A stretch of 64,000 bases of DNA from an uncultured Clostridia bacterium (GCA_944350275.1 CALVOK010000019.1:1-64000); one strand, 5' to 3'; positions 8,171 to 15,965 are shown, numbered from the stretch's first letter. Notes: generated from the letters alone by a model not told the origin. Made by a program: numbers and translations.

Positions 8171-10018
8171 ATGAAAACACTTAGATTAAAATTAATATCA
8201 ATGCTTGCGATGTTGTTTCTAATGTTTGGAGTGCTGACTGTAGGGATATTTGCAGTAAACCAACAGACAGTGACTCTATTAGGAAATATATCCTTTAGGG
8301 TAGAGGATAGAAGTCTTTATGTTAAACAGGTCAGGATAAAGCAGGATAATAATTCAGAGCCACAACCTGTCACAGCCTTTATGCCAGGATATATCAATGG
8401 AGAGTTTAATATGAATATAGGAGACTATGTCAATGACATAGGTTCATTTGCTCTATACTTTGATATTATCAATACAACCGATATTCAATGGGCAATATCA
8501 AATGTGACTTTAAGTTCAAAACTAAGAGACGAGGGAGTGTTTATATCATACAGTGGAATAATCTATGAGACAACACTTACAGAAACAGACGAGAATGGAG
8601 ACAAGGTGTTCGACCCAGAGGAAACAGACATCAATGGTACTCTTGTTCTAATAGTTTCCGCTCCAAATTCAGACTCAATAGATTTAAGTGATATTACAAT
8701 TACAATTGCTGAGTATATTGAGCCAGCGGTACAAGTAACAAATGTTCAAATTAATGATAGTACACCAGATTCTACAACAGAGTACAACGGAGAGATAGGA
8801 ATTAGCGAAGTTCTTGACCTTTCAAATATACAATTTGAGACAGGAACAACAGAGATAATTATCTCCATGACTTCACTTAAACCAACATATATCAAAAACA
8901 ATGTGTCATGGTATAATACAAGTGGAGTCACAATAACCTCGACAAGTCTATACCTGCCACAAAACCTAAGCGGAGAAGTGACAGGTGGAGAGAGTAGAGA
9001 CCTTAAAATCACAGTGACAAACAATAGCGGTTCGCCTATAACAGTATCAGGACTTGAAGTTGCCTTTGAAGAGAAAGAGGACTTACTTCAAGCAACTGCA
9101 GATGGCGAAGTAAGTCAATATACAGAAGAGGGATATTGGTATGTAGAGATGGGTACCTATTCAACTACATCTGACAATGAAGAGGGCAAGAGGGAGAGTG
9201 AATATCTACGTTGGAGGTACTTTGCCGAAGAAACAACAGAGTATGTTGCTGAAACAGATACTACAAGTGAGGTGCTTGCCGAGGGACAACACTATGCTAC
9301 ATTTGACCCAAACACCAGACCAGAAGGCAATGGATACTTTATCTTAGAGACATATATAGATGCATTTGATAGTACAGCAGTAAATGGAATAAATTGTTCA
9401 TGGAATAATGATTTTCTAGATTCCTCTCCATATGACCATCAACTGAATGGACTTGATGGAATACAAGCAAACGACTATTCAACAAGCAATATTAGGCAAT
9501 ATATGAATAGCATGGAATTGGTAAGCAAGACTTATACAACTACATCGACAGATGCAGGGACAGTATACTCACCAAGTGGTACTCAATCAAATATGTTTAC
9601 TGATTTGCATATAGACCCAGAGAATGATATAGTCTATAGTCAAATCATAGCGAGGACCTTAGGAGATTTATATTCAAGAAACTATGATGATAATGACGGA
9701 CTAGATTCAAATGGAGATGGTGTAACCTTTCCAGACCTAAGCGGAGCGGACGCAGGATATCAATATCAAAGCACAGACAGTGACAAATTCTGGTTGTTAT
9801 CATATTATGAGGCATATTCTCTCCTTAGTGGAAATGCTACAACAAGTTCTGACACAGATAGGGAGTGGTGGAACGATTATTGGCTTCGCTCGCATTACCA
9901 TGTTTCTGGTTATGCTGGTTATACTTATGGTGTCTACTATGACGGCTCCCTCGTCAACTTTGCCTATGTCCACTACAATTTTCTTGCCGCCCGTGCTGCT
10001 TTTAAATTGGCAGTTTGA
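8171..10018 (+). CDS. SipW-type secreted surface protein with hypervariable-looking C-terminal domain
   Basis: 615 residues. The N-terminus MKTLRLKLISMLAML, hydrophobic to VLTVGIFAVNQQ (about residues 1-30), is a SipW-type signal shared with the 31198 and 57933 proteins, and is followed by the same motif family (LLGNISFRVEDRSLYV, then GYINGEFNMNIGDYV). Beta-rich regions extend to about 310. The rest resembles DUF6273/formylglycine-enzyme-like (C-type-lectin fold) domains, with YWLRS near 570 and RAAFKLAV at the end. Residues 575-611 (bases 9893-10003) are 37 consecutive codons all ending in C or T, unlike the A-ending codons used elsewhere in the gene; this is what a diversity-generating retroelement variable region looks like. 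Start ATG 8171, about 100 nt after the G-tract promoter. Confidence 0.85.
   Translation: MKTLRLKLISMLAMLFLMFGVLTVGIFAVNQQTVTLLGNISFRVEDRSLYVKQVRIKQDNNSEPQPVTAFMPGYINGEFNMNIGDYVNDIGSFALYFDIINTTDIQWAISNVTLSSKLRDEGVFISYSGIIYETTLTETDENGDKVFDPEETDINGTLVLIVSAPNSDSIDLSDITITIAEYIEPAVQVTNVQINDSTPDSTTEYNGEIGISEVLDLSNIQFETGTTEIIISMTSLKPTYIKNNVSWYNTSGVTITSTSLYLPQNLSGEVTGGESRDLKITVTNNSGSPITVSGLEVAFEEKEDLLQATADGEVSQYTEEGYWYVEMGTYSTTSDNEEGKRESEYLRWRYFAEETTEYVAETDTTSEVLAEGQHYATFDPNTRPEGNGYFILETYIDAFDSTAVNGINCSWNNDFLDSSPYDHQLNGLDGIQANDYSTSNIRQYMNSMELVSKTYTTTSTDAGTVYSPSGTQSNMFTDLHIDPENDIVYSQIIARTLGDLYSRNYDDNDGLDSNGDGVTFPDLSGADAGYQYQSTDSDKFWLLSYYEAYSLLSGNATTSSDTDREWWNDYWLRSHYHVSGYAGYTYGVYYDGSLVNFAYVHYNFLAARAAFKLAV
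9893..10003 (+). other. Putative DGR-type variable region (VR)
   Basis: 37 codons in a row with a pyrimidine third base, coding mostly Y, H, V, S, G, A, N, F, L, following the YWLRS anchor of the DUF6273-type domain. Adenine-directed mutagenesis of AAY codons gives NNY codons. The G+C-richer 3' end (CTTGCCGCCCGTGCTGCT, about 9983-10000) could serve as the homing-initiation segment. No reverse transcriptase and no template repeat were found in the window, so assignment rests on the codon pattern and fold only. Confidence 0.6.
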
Positions 10019-10596
10019 TATAAAAACTAGTAGAATAAAAATAAAAGCGGGAAAGTATTAAATGTAAAAAATAAAATAAAAAAATAGAAATTAAAAAAAT
10101 AAAAAATTTAACAAAATATAAAATAAAATTTAAAAAATAAAAAATGAATAAAATATTGAATAAAATTTAAAATAAATATAAAAAATCTTGCAAAATACAG
10201 ATAATAATCAAAAAATAAGGTGCAAAACGTAAAATTAAGGTTTTAAAATTTAAAAATATAAAATTTTAAGAATATAAAATAAAAATTAAAGAATATATAT
10301 AATTTAAAAAATAAGAATTAATGTCCATAGTTTTGGTTACGCAACATTATTATAAATTCAAAGATAAAAAGCGAGATATATGTTCAACAATTTAAAATAT
10401 ATTCTTAAAATATTTTGCAAAAATTTTACAAAATGCTATTTAATTTAATACAAACAACAAAAACCGCTTTATGCTGAAAAATAAAATTTTTGAAATACTT
10501 TTTAGAAAAATTTTCAGTTTTAAGTGGTTTTTTGTCGTAAAAATTAGATTTGAATGTTAAAAATAGAGACAAAAAGAGTTGATGGGCGATTTTTGC
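10019..10596. other. A-rich intergenic region
   Basis: About 580 bases, extremely A+T-rich (runs of AAAATAAAA type), with no coding potential that can be supported. It contains one long hairpin near its 3' end (10458-10534) and no recognisable DGR template repeat. Confidence 0.6.
10458..10534 (+). terminator. Long hairpin with T-run
   Basis: CAAAAACCGCTT (from 10458) pairs with AAGTGGTTTTTTG (to 10534) with a G-T pair. Inside, CTGAAAA pairs with TTTTCAG. It is a probable terminator although 440 nt from the preceding stop codon. Confidence 0.5.
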
Positions 10597-10625
10597 TTGA
10601 AAAGATTATAAGTTTTTGTTATAAT
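10597..10625 (+). promoter_or_regulatory. Promoter of sepF-lspA-rluD
   Basis: TTGAAA (10597-10602), 17-nt spacer, TATAAT (10620-10625), about 20 nt before the sepF start. Confidence 0.7.
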
Positions 10626-10645
10626 AAAATGAGAGGAAAAAGTTT

Positions 10646-11008
10646 ATGAGTTTTATGGGTGGATTATTTAAAGCGCTTGGTTTTGAAAGCGAGACCAAGG
10701 CGAAAAAGGTTAAGCCAAAGACAAAGGCGACATATAGTTTAAGTTCCAAAAAGAAAAATAAGGTGGAAGATATTGACGGAGTGCCTGTTTATTATCCAGA
10801 GACATTTGAGCAGATAACTGATTTTGTTGACTTTGCAAAGCAGAATAAGGCAATAATAGTTTCTACTGATGTATGTGAAAGTGATATTGCTGTAAAAATT
10901 GTCGACTTTCTGAAAGGGTTTTGTTATGGGGCAAATGCAAAATTTATTCCGCTAAGTGACAATAAACTCTATCTAATTTTGCCGGAGGGTATGGAAATTG
11001 AAGAGTAA
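10646..11008 (+). CDS. sepF: Cell division protein SepF
   Basis: 120 residues, within the short end of the family. SepF polymerises at the division site, binds the C-terminus of FtsZ and tethers it to the membrane through an N-terminal amphipathic helix. The N-terminus MSFMGGLFKALGF fits such a helix. A basic linker follows (about 15-45), and the SepF fold from about 50 has YYPETFEQITDFVDFAKQNKAIIVS, IVDFLKGFCYGANAKFIPLSDNKLYLILPEG. It is first in an operon with lspA and rluD, the usual neighbourhood of ylm genes in Bacillota. Confidence 0.88.
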   Translation: MSFMGGLFKALGFESETKAKKVKPKTKATYSLSSKKKNKVEDIDGVPVYYPETFEQITDFVDFAKQNKAIIVSTDVCESDIAVKIVDFLKGFCYGANAKFIPLSDNKLYLILPEGMEIEE

Positions 11009-11741
11009 ATTTATCTTATCCATATCACTTGCTGTGGGAATATTTGTGGTTATGCTGGTGTTTGACCTTCTTAGCAAACATTTTGTATTTCAAGCATTGC
11101 CAAGTGTAAGCGATTCTATGGAGGTCATCTCAGGTTTTTTCAATTTTGTTCATGTTGAAAACACAGGAGCGGCATGGGGGATGCTTGCAGGGCGACCTAT
11201 TTTTTTAATAATTGTGTCAATAGTTATACTTGCAGTCTATCTTTGGTTTTATATAATTAGAATGAAAAAGCATAAAGGAAACACATCTTTAGTGCTTAGC
11301 ATAAGTGTAGGTTTTATTGTCGGCGGATGCATTGGTAATCTTGTTGACAGGATTGCGTTTGGTTATGTTCGAGATTTTATAAACTTGCAGTTTATGGAGT
11401 TTCCTGTATTCAATGTGGCTGATATTAGTTTGACAGTGGGAATAATTCTTATGCTTGTATATTTTATCTTTTTGTATTCAAAAGAGGATAAAAGATATGA
11501 AATGTTAATGAAAGATTTGGCAGAATTTAGAGACAATAGCGACATAATTATTATACCTACAACAGACAGTGAAATAGGTGAAGTAGGAAATTCACAAGAT
11601 AGTTCTCAAATAGAAACAACAGACAAAGACGAAGATAAATCATCTCAGAATAATGATAAAGATGTTATAGCCTCCCAAAAAATCGAAAAAGAAAATACAA
11701 CCTCTCACAAAAAAGACGACGGAGATAAAAATGAAGGGTAA
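10998..11741 (+). CDS. lspA: Lipoprotein signal peptidase (SPase II) with charged C-terminal tail
   Basis: 247 residues; usual length is 150-170. The enzyme cleaves prolipoproteins before the lipidated cysteine. Four membrane segments are visible, with family motifs VENTGAAWG (about 54-62), GGCIGNLVDRIAFGYVRDFI (catalytic Asp in NLVDR) and FNVADISLTVG (second catalytic Asp). Residues from about 180 form an extra hydrophilic, Asp/Glu/Lys/Ser-rich cytoplasmic tail. The start is TTG 10998, with GGAGGG upstream, overlapping the end of sepF by 11 nt; the next gene overlaps its 3' end. Likely substrates nearby are the two lipoproteins at 50962 and 52178. Confidence 0.92.
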   Translation: MKSKFILSISLAVGIFVVMLVFDLLSKHFVFQALPSVSDSMEVISGFFNFVHVENTGAAWGMLAGRPIFLIIVSIVILAVYLWFYIIRMKKHKGNTSLVLSISVGFIVGGCIGNLVDRIAFGYVRDFINLQFMEFPVFNVADISLTVGIILMLVYFIFLYSKEDKRYEMLMKDLAEFRDNSDIIIIPTTDSEIGEVGNSQDSSQIETTDKDEDKSSQNNDKDVIASQKIEKENTTSHKKDDGDKNEG

Positions 11742-12633
11742 TTTTATTATTGAAGGGGGAGAGGAATTTAAGAGAATAGATGTAATTTTTAATGAGCATT
11801 TTAAAGAACTATCTCGCTCACATATAAAAAAACTTATTGAAGATGGCAAAATCTTGTTAAATGGAAAGGTATGTAAGGCTGGAGAAAAGGTTAGACAGGG
11901 TGAAACGATAGAATATGAATTTGACGAACCTAAACCGCTTGATGTTAGCCCTGAAAATATTGATTTTGATATAGTTTATGAGGACCAAGATTTAATTGTG
12001 GTAAACAAACCACAGGGGCTAGTCGTTCATCCTTGCACTTCAACTAAAAATGGTACACTTGTCAATGGACTTTTATATAGGGTTAAAGATTTGAGTGGTA
12101 TCAATGGTGTGCTAAGACCAGGCATTGTGCACAGACTTGATAAAAACACCTCTGGGCTTATGGTTGTTGCTAAAAATGATATGGCACACATATCACTTGC
12201 AAAGCAAATTAAAGATAAAACTTGTAAAAGGGAGTATATTGCTCTTTGTGATGGAATCTTTAAAGATAAAAGTGGACATATTGAGACTTATATTTCAAGG
12301 AGTAAAACTGACCGCAAAAAAATGGCAGTGTCAGAAAGTGGGAGGGTTGCAATAACAAATTATAAGGTTGTAAAAGAATATCCTCTGTCAAAAAAGAGTC
12401 TTGTTGAGTTTTCTTTGCAAACAGGGAGAACGCATCAAATAAGAGTACACTGTAAAATGCTAAATCACTCTATAATAGGAGATGATGTTTACGGAAACGC
12501 GGATAAAAATCTGAAAGGACAACTTTTGCATTCATATGAATTGACCTTTATTCATCCAAGAACAAATAAGGAGATGTCTTTTGAGATAGGACTGCCTGAT
12601 TATTTTGAAAATTACATTAATAAATTAAAATAA
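11731..12633 (+). CDS. rluD: RluA/RluD-family pseudouridine synthase
   Basis: 300 residues. An N-terminal S4 RNA-binding domain (about 10-75) is followed by the catalytic domain with the HRLDKNTSGLMVVAKN motif (catalytic Asp in HRLD, about residue 134) and TGRTHQIRVHCKMLNHSIIGDDVYG. It isomerises uridines in 23S rRNA; of the family, RluD type is the best guess from the S4 domain and from linkage to lspA, which is common in Bacillota (ylyB). It overlaps lspA by 11 nt and ends before a terminator at 12704. Confidence 0.92.
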   Translation: MKGNFIIEGGEEFKRIDVIFNEHFKELSRSHIKKLIEDGKILLNGKVCKAGEKVRQGETIEYEFDEPKPLDVSPENIDFDIVYEDQDLIVVNKPQGLVVHPCTSTKNGTLVNGLLYRVKDLSGINGVLRPGIVHRLDKNTSGLMVVAKNDMAHISLAKQIKDKTCKREYIALCDGIFKDKSGHIETYISRSKTDRKKMAVSESGRVAITNYKVVKEYPLSKKSLVEFSLQTGRTHQIRVHCKMLNHSIIGDDVYGNADKNLKGQLLHSYELTFIHPRTNKEMSFEIGLPDYFENYINKLK

Positions 12634-12703
12634 AAACTTAAAAATTTTTATTATAACATAAAGAAAATTTTTAAATGATAGATAAATTATTTAAGACATA
12701 AAT

Positions 12704-12730
12704 ACCGCGGAGATATCTCTGCGGTTTTTT
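12704..12730. terminator. Intrinsic terminator between convergent genes
   Basis: ACCGCGGAGA (12704-12713) pairs with TCTCTGCGGT (12716-12725), followed by a T-run on the plus strand. It closes the rluD unit and may also serve the minus-strand PH-domain gene. Confidence 0.75.
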
Positions 12731-12733
12731 AGT

Positions 12734-13120
12734 TTAATTCATGTCAGGCCCTTGAAATTCTGTTATGCCAACATTTCGTTTCTTTCGCTCAATCTCAATC
12801 ATATTTGATATGAGGTCTCTCACTTTATAAGGATTTTTTATATGTCTCATGTGAAATATAGGTGCATGAGCATCATTACTTGCAATTTCAATTGTTCCTG
12901 TTCTAAAAATTTTGTCAACAAAGGAGACAAAAAGTGTAACATCGTAGCATCTATAGACATTAATATCATCAATTATTGCATTTAAAAAACCTTTGTGTCT
13001 AAAAAACTTTACCCATTCGCCCTCTTTTTTGACAATATAATATCTATAAAAGGAAATAGGAAGCCCTAAATGTCTTTTTCTATCTTGCCAAATAACTTCG
13101 CAGTTCTTATCAAATTTCAT
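12734..13120 (-). CDS. Small PH-domain-like protein, copy 1
   Basis: 128 residues, no signal peptide or membrane segment. Beta-rich, with a C-terminal helix (FHMRHIKNPYKVRDLISNMIEIERKKR) typical of bacterial PH (bPH_2/DUF304-like) domains, which end with a similar PxKVRDLI helix. It is about 70% identical by eye to the gene at 13237 and arose with it by tandem duplication. The second copy diverges mostly in the middle (VFVSF versus QSF). The start ATG at 13120 has GGAG upstream on the minus strand. Function unknown. Confidence 0.65.
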   Translation of the reverse strand: MKFDKNCEVIWQDRKRHLGLPISFYRYYIVKKEGEWVKFFRHKGFLNAIIDDINVYRCYDVTLFVSFVDKIFRTGTIEIASNDAHAPIFHMRHIKNPYKVRDLISNMIEIERKKRNVGITEFQGPDMN

Positions 13121-13143
13121 AGTAACTCCTCTAAAGTGAAAGA

Positions 13144-13193
13144 TGCAAACAAGAATTAAACAAAGTTTTGTTTATTAATCAAACTTGTTTGCA
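13144..13193. terminator. Hairpin between the two PH-domain genes
   Basis: TGCAAACAAG (13144-13153) pairs with CTTGTTTGCA (13184-13193), with a second stem inside. There is no strong T-run on the minus strand, so termination may be partial. Confidence 0.45.
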
Positions 13194-13236
13194 CCTATTT
13201 AAATATTTTGTTAGGATAAAATATAGATATTCTTGA

Positions 13237-13611
13237 TTAAGTTTGAAATTCTGTAATTCCAACATGACGTTTCTTTCTCTCAATTTCAATTAAACTTGAA
13301 ATCAAATCTCTAACTTTGTATGGATTTGCAATATGTCGCATATGGAAGGTAGGTGAACTTTCGTCATTTGCAGAAATTTCAAGTGTGCCTGTTTTAAATA
13401 TTTTGTCACCAAAAGATTGGAATAAAGTCACATCAAAACATCTGTAAATATTAACTTCGTCAATTGTTGAACTAAAAAAGCCTTTATGTCTAAAACTTTT
13501 TACCCACTGTCCCTCTTTCTTAACAATGTAGTATCTTGTAAAGGAAATAGGTAGTCCACAGAATCTCTTTCTATCATGCCATATAATTTCACAGTCTTTG
13601 TCGAATTTCAT
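13237..13611 (-). CDS. Small PH-domain-like protein, copy 2
   Basis: 124 residues, paralogue of the protein at 12734, sharing MKFDKxCExIWxDRKR at the start, GLPISFxRYYIVKKEG, FRHKGF, and RHIxNPYKVRDLISxxIEIERKKRxVGITEFQ at the end. The conserved basic C-terminal helix fits a bacterial PH-like fold. It is upstream of copy 1 on the minus strand and probably co-transcribed with it, with partial termination at 13144-13193. Start ATG 13611 follows an AGGTTT-type weak site. It is divergent from the radical SAM operon at 13816. Function unknown. Confidence 0.65.
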   Translation of the reverse strand: MKFDKDCEIIWHDRKRFCGLPISFTRYYIVKKEGQWVKSFRHKGFFSSTIDEVNIYRCFDVTLFQSFGDKIFKTGTLEISANDESSPTFHMRHIANPYKVRDLISSLIEIERKKRHVGITEFQT

Positions 13612-13763
13612 TTAAACCTCCATTAATTTATTTTTATTAAAATAATAACCTATAATATATTGTAAATTAAAACTTATAAAAAGTAAAGAGTTTTTTGAAA
13701 AATATTAATAAATATTTTTTGTTACAAATATTCTAATATTATCAAATAAATATTATCAAATTG

Positions 13764-13791
13764 TTGACAACAAATATTTTTTGAGTATAAT
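13764..13791 (+). promoter_or_regulatory. Promoter of the radical SAM operon
   Basis: Consensus TTGACA (13764-13769), 16-nt spacer, consensus TATAAT (13786-13791), followed by the ribosome-binding site AAGGAGG at about 13802. The match predicts a strong, housekeeping-type promoter. Confidence 0.8.
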
Positions 13792-13815
13792 ATTAATTAA
13801 GAAGGAGGAAATAAT

Positions 13816-14604
13816 ATGTTAAAAGAAATAAAAAAGAGAGAATTTGCAAATGGAGTGGTGTATGCACTACATACTGAGGACGGCTATCCTATTGAGGTAA
13901 CTGACACTTTTTTGCCATTTTATACTAAGGATGCAATTGGTAAAAAGCAAAACGCGCTCTCATCCTATGAACTTGGCGATAGAAAACAAAGGTGGATGAT
14001 AGGTGCGTCGTGTATGTCGGGTTGTCCTGTTAGATGCAAATTTTGTGCTACAGGTCAGTTAAAAAAATATAGAAATTTAACTTGCGATGAAATCGTAGAG
14101 CAGGTTAAGTTTATTCTAGATAAGAATCCTGCATATAATCCTAGAGAGTCTATGGAATTTAAAATTAATTATACACGCATGGGCGAGCCATTTTTAAATA
14201 TCAATGAAGTTAAAAAAGCCATTAAAAAGATTAATGATTTATATCCAAATGCACATCACTACATATCTACAATTGGTATAAAGGGTAGTGATTATAGTTG
14301 GATAAAAGATAATATAACTCTACAGATTTCATTGCATTCGCTTGACGAGGAAAAAAGAAATTGGCTAATACCATTTCATAATAAGTATAGCATAGAAGAA
14401 CTTGGGAAAATACGAACAAAAAGCAATCTTAAAACAACTTTGAATTTAACTTTAGTAGATACAAATGACTTTGATATTGAAAAACTTAAAAAATATTTTG
14501 ATAAAAAACATTTCTTTATCAAATTATCACCTATTAATGAAAATGCAGTTTCACAAGAGAATCATTTAGGCAAGGGTGTGATAAAAGGGGTGAATCTAGT
14601 ATAA
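13816..14604 (+). CDS. RlmN/Cfr-like radical SAM protein lacking its C-terminal cysteine segment
   Basis: 262 residues; RlmN is usually about 340-380. The radical SAM cluster motif is C70-x3-C74-x2-C77 in SGCPVRCKFCATGQ, which is RlmN-type. RMGEPFLN and the LQISLHSLDEEKRNWLIPF stretch correspond to RlmN MGEPLxN and SLHAxxxxxRxxLMP. RlmN needs a C-terminal cysteine in AACGQL, which carries the methyl group; this protein stops just before that region (KLSPINENAV then HLGKGVIKGVNLV). The segment appears as a separate 39-residue ORF at 15804. The other RlmN catalytic cysteine, normally seven residues before the cluster, is not at that place, though C66 is near. It probably modifies RNA or another substrate with the downstream proteins. 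Confidence 0.8.
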   Translation: MLKEIKKREFANGVVYALHTEDGYPIEVTDTFLPFYTKDAIGKKQNALSSYELGDRKQRWMIGASCMSGCPVRCKFCATGQLKKYRNLTCDEIVEQVKFILDKNPAYNPRESMEFKINYTRMGEPFLNINEVKKAIKKINDLYPNAHHYISTIGIKGSDYSWIKDNITLQISLHSLDEEKRNWLIPFHNKYSIEELGKIRTKSNLKTTLNLTLVDTNDFDIEKLKKYFDKKHFFIKLSPINENAVSQENHLGKGVIKGVNLV

Positions 14605-15395
14605 TGGCAGTGCGAGAGAATATTTTTAGATATAGAATCATTACAAATTTAAACTGCAATATGAATGAAAGCAGTGGACCTAATGGAAATTGTTATTTTT
14701 GTTATCAACCAAACAAACAGCCAATTATGCTTGATATTGAACAAGCAAAAGACACAATGCGAAAGGTAGGTATGCTGAGACGAGCAACCATAATGGGCGG
14801 AGAGGCTACTATTAGAAATGATTTAGTTGATTTTATAAGACTGGCAAAAGAAAATGTAACTGAGGATGTTTGTCTTGTTACGAATGGTATATTATTAAAT
14901 GAGGAAAGAATAAAAAGTTATAAGGAAGCAGGTCTCACTGAGGTGGCAATTTCAGTATCGTCAATTGAGCAGTACTATCGCAGAAGAGAACAAGCACTTT
15001 TATGCAAAAAATATATTAGCAATACACGAATAAATATACCAAAATGCAAAGAAAGTACAGGAGATAAACTTGTTGAACTATTAAAAACCATTTTATCAGA
15101 TGATTTCTACGTTATTGTTTGCGAAGATTTGATGGGAAGATATGGGGATTTTGACTTCCAAATAAAATTAAATGCAAAAAAGATAAAAGATGATGGGTGC
15201 AACTTCTATGACTATGTTTGGAATGGACATCAATTTGGAGTCTTTGGAAATTATACAGGTTATGACGACACTGACATTATAATTTCTCCTGTTGGTAATT
15301 TTTGTAAGTGGGAGATGTATTGTGATAAGGTTGGGAATTGTCGTTTGAATAAAGGACAAAGCAGTGTGGATAAAGATGAAAAAATTAAAAATTGA
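14604..15395 (+). CDS. Radical SAM protein with unusual CX11CX2C cluster motif
   Basis: 263 residues. Begins with RYRIITNLNC, a typical radical SAM beta-1 strand, but the cluster cysteines are C18, C30 and C33 (11 residues between the first two instead of three). The SAM-binding GGE motif is present as IMGGEATIRNDLVDFI, and LVTNGILLNEERI follows, as in MoaA-like and peptide-modifying enzymes. Four further cysteines lie near the C-terminus (SPVGNFCKWEMYCDKVGNCR), so a second cluster is possible. ATG 14604 overlaps the stop of the preceding gene (TAATG), so the two are translationally coupled. Substrate unknown. Confidence 0.75.
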   Translation: MAVRENIFRYRIITNLNCNMNESSGPNGNCYFCYQPNKQPIMLDIEQAKDTMRKVGMLRRATIMGGEATIRNDLVDFIRLAKENVTEDVCLVTNGILLNEERIKSYKEAGLTEVAISVSSIEQYYRRREQALLCKKYISNTRINIPKCKESTGDKLVELLKTILSDDFYVIVCEDLMGRYGDFDFQIKLNAKKIKDDGCNFYDYVWNGHQFGVFGNYTGYDDTDIIISPVGNFCKWEMYCDKVGNCRLNKGQSSVDKDEKIKN

Positions 15396-15819
15396 TTTTG
15401 GCAGTGGCTATAACTCAAAAAATTATTATAAAACTTGTGATATAACTTTTTCTCCAATTCTAGATTATCACTATGACCAGACAAACAATGTCATAATAGG
15501 TCTTAAAGAAAATAGTGTAGATGAGTTTTATTTAAGAAATGTTATTCATCATTTGCCAAACATTGAAAAAACTTTTTTTGGACTTGATAAATACTTAAAA
15601 AAGGGTGGAATTTTAAGAATTATAGATGTAAGAGAGAAATTTTTCCCACAAAATTACTTTTTAGATAGATTATGGTATAGGTTTATAGTGCCTAGAGATG
15701 ATATTTGGTTTAGTAAAAATTATAGAGATTATAAACAAATATTAAAGAATATGAACTATAGACTTATCCATTTCTATAATATAGAAGAAAAGGAGGTGAG
15801 TGTATGGAAAAAATTGTAA
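15376..15819 (+). CDS. SAM-dependent methyltransferase-like protein
   Basis: 147 residues from ATG 15376 (a GTG at 15364 is an alternative start). Starts with KLKIDFGSGYNSK, which resembles the glycine-rich motif I of class I methyltransferases (D/E-x-G-x-G), followed by VDEFYLRNVIHHLP (motif IV-like, LxxVLHHL) and YLKKGGILRIIDVRE (motif V-like), all typical of methyltransferase type 11 domains. It is shorter than most. It overlaps the preceding radical SAM gene by 20 nt and its end overlaps the 39-residue ORF by 16 nt, so all four genes form one tightly coupled unit. Confidence 0.7.
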   Translation: MKKLKIDFGSGYNSKNYYKTCDITFSPILDYHYDQTNNVIIGLKENSVDEFYLRNVIHHLPNIEKTFFGLDKYLKKGGILRIIDVREKFFPQNYFLDRLWYRFIVPRDDIWFSKNYRDYKQILKNMNYRLIHFYNIEEKEVSVWKKL

Positions 15820-15923
15820 ATGCATTGGAAAAACAAGGTTATGATTATGCTATTGCAATTGCAACCAAAGCGGAAATTGAAGCAGGTGCTGCTTGCGGAC
15901 AATTAAGCATTATAATTGAATAA
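15804..15923 (+). CDS. 39-residue ORF matching the RlmN C-terminal AACGQL segment
   Basis: ATG 15804 follows AAGGAGGTGA, the strongest ribosome-binding site of the operon. The peptide starts MEKIVNALEKQGYDYAIAIA and ends EIEAGAACGQLSIIIE. AACGQL is the hallmark of RlmN/Cfr, where its cysteine (C31 here) receives the methyl group, and the preceding helix and strand match the RlmN order. The protein at 13816 ends exactly where this segment should begin. So the enzyme seems split, with the catalytic cysteine supplied in trans. A precursor peptide modified by the radical SAM enzymes is an alternative. A terminator follows at 15931. Confidence 0.75.
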   Translation: MEKIVNALEKQGYDYAIAIATKAEIEAGAACGQLSIIIE

Positions 15924-15930
15924 ATAAAAA

Positions 15931-15965
15931 ATAGCAAATACCAGTTGTGTATTTGCTATTGTTTT
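15931..15965 (+). terminator. Intrinsic terminator of the radical SAM operon
   Basis: ATAGCAAATAC (15931-15941) pairs with GTATTTGCTAT (15949-15959), followed by TGTTTTG. It directly follows the 39-residue ORF. Confidence 0.85.

Noticed and set aside
10458..10534. Possible four-way-junction element
   Set aside because: Pairs as one long imperfect hairpin, not as three separate inner hairpins.
10019..10640. DGR template repeat or reverse transcriptase next to the variable region
   Set aside because: The region is A-rich low-complexity DNA without a copy of the 9893-10003 backbone, and no reverse transcriptase motif was found in the window.
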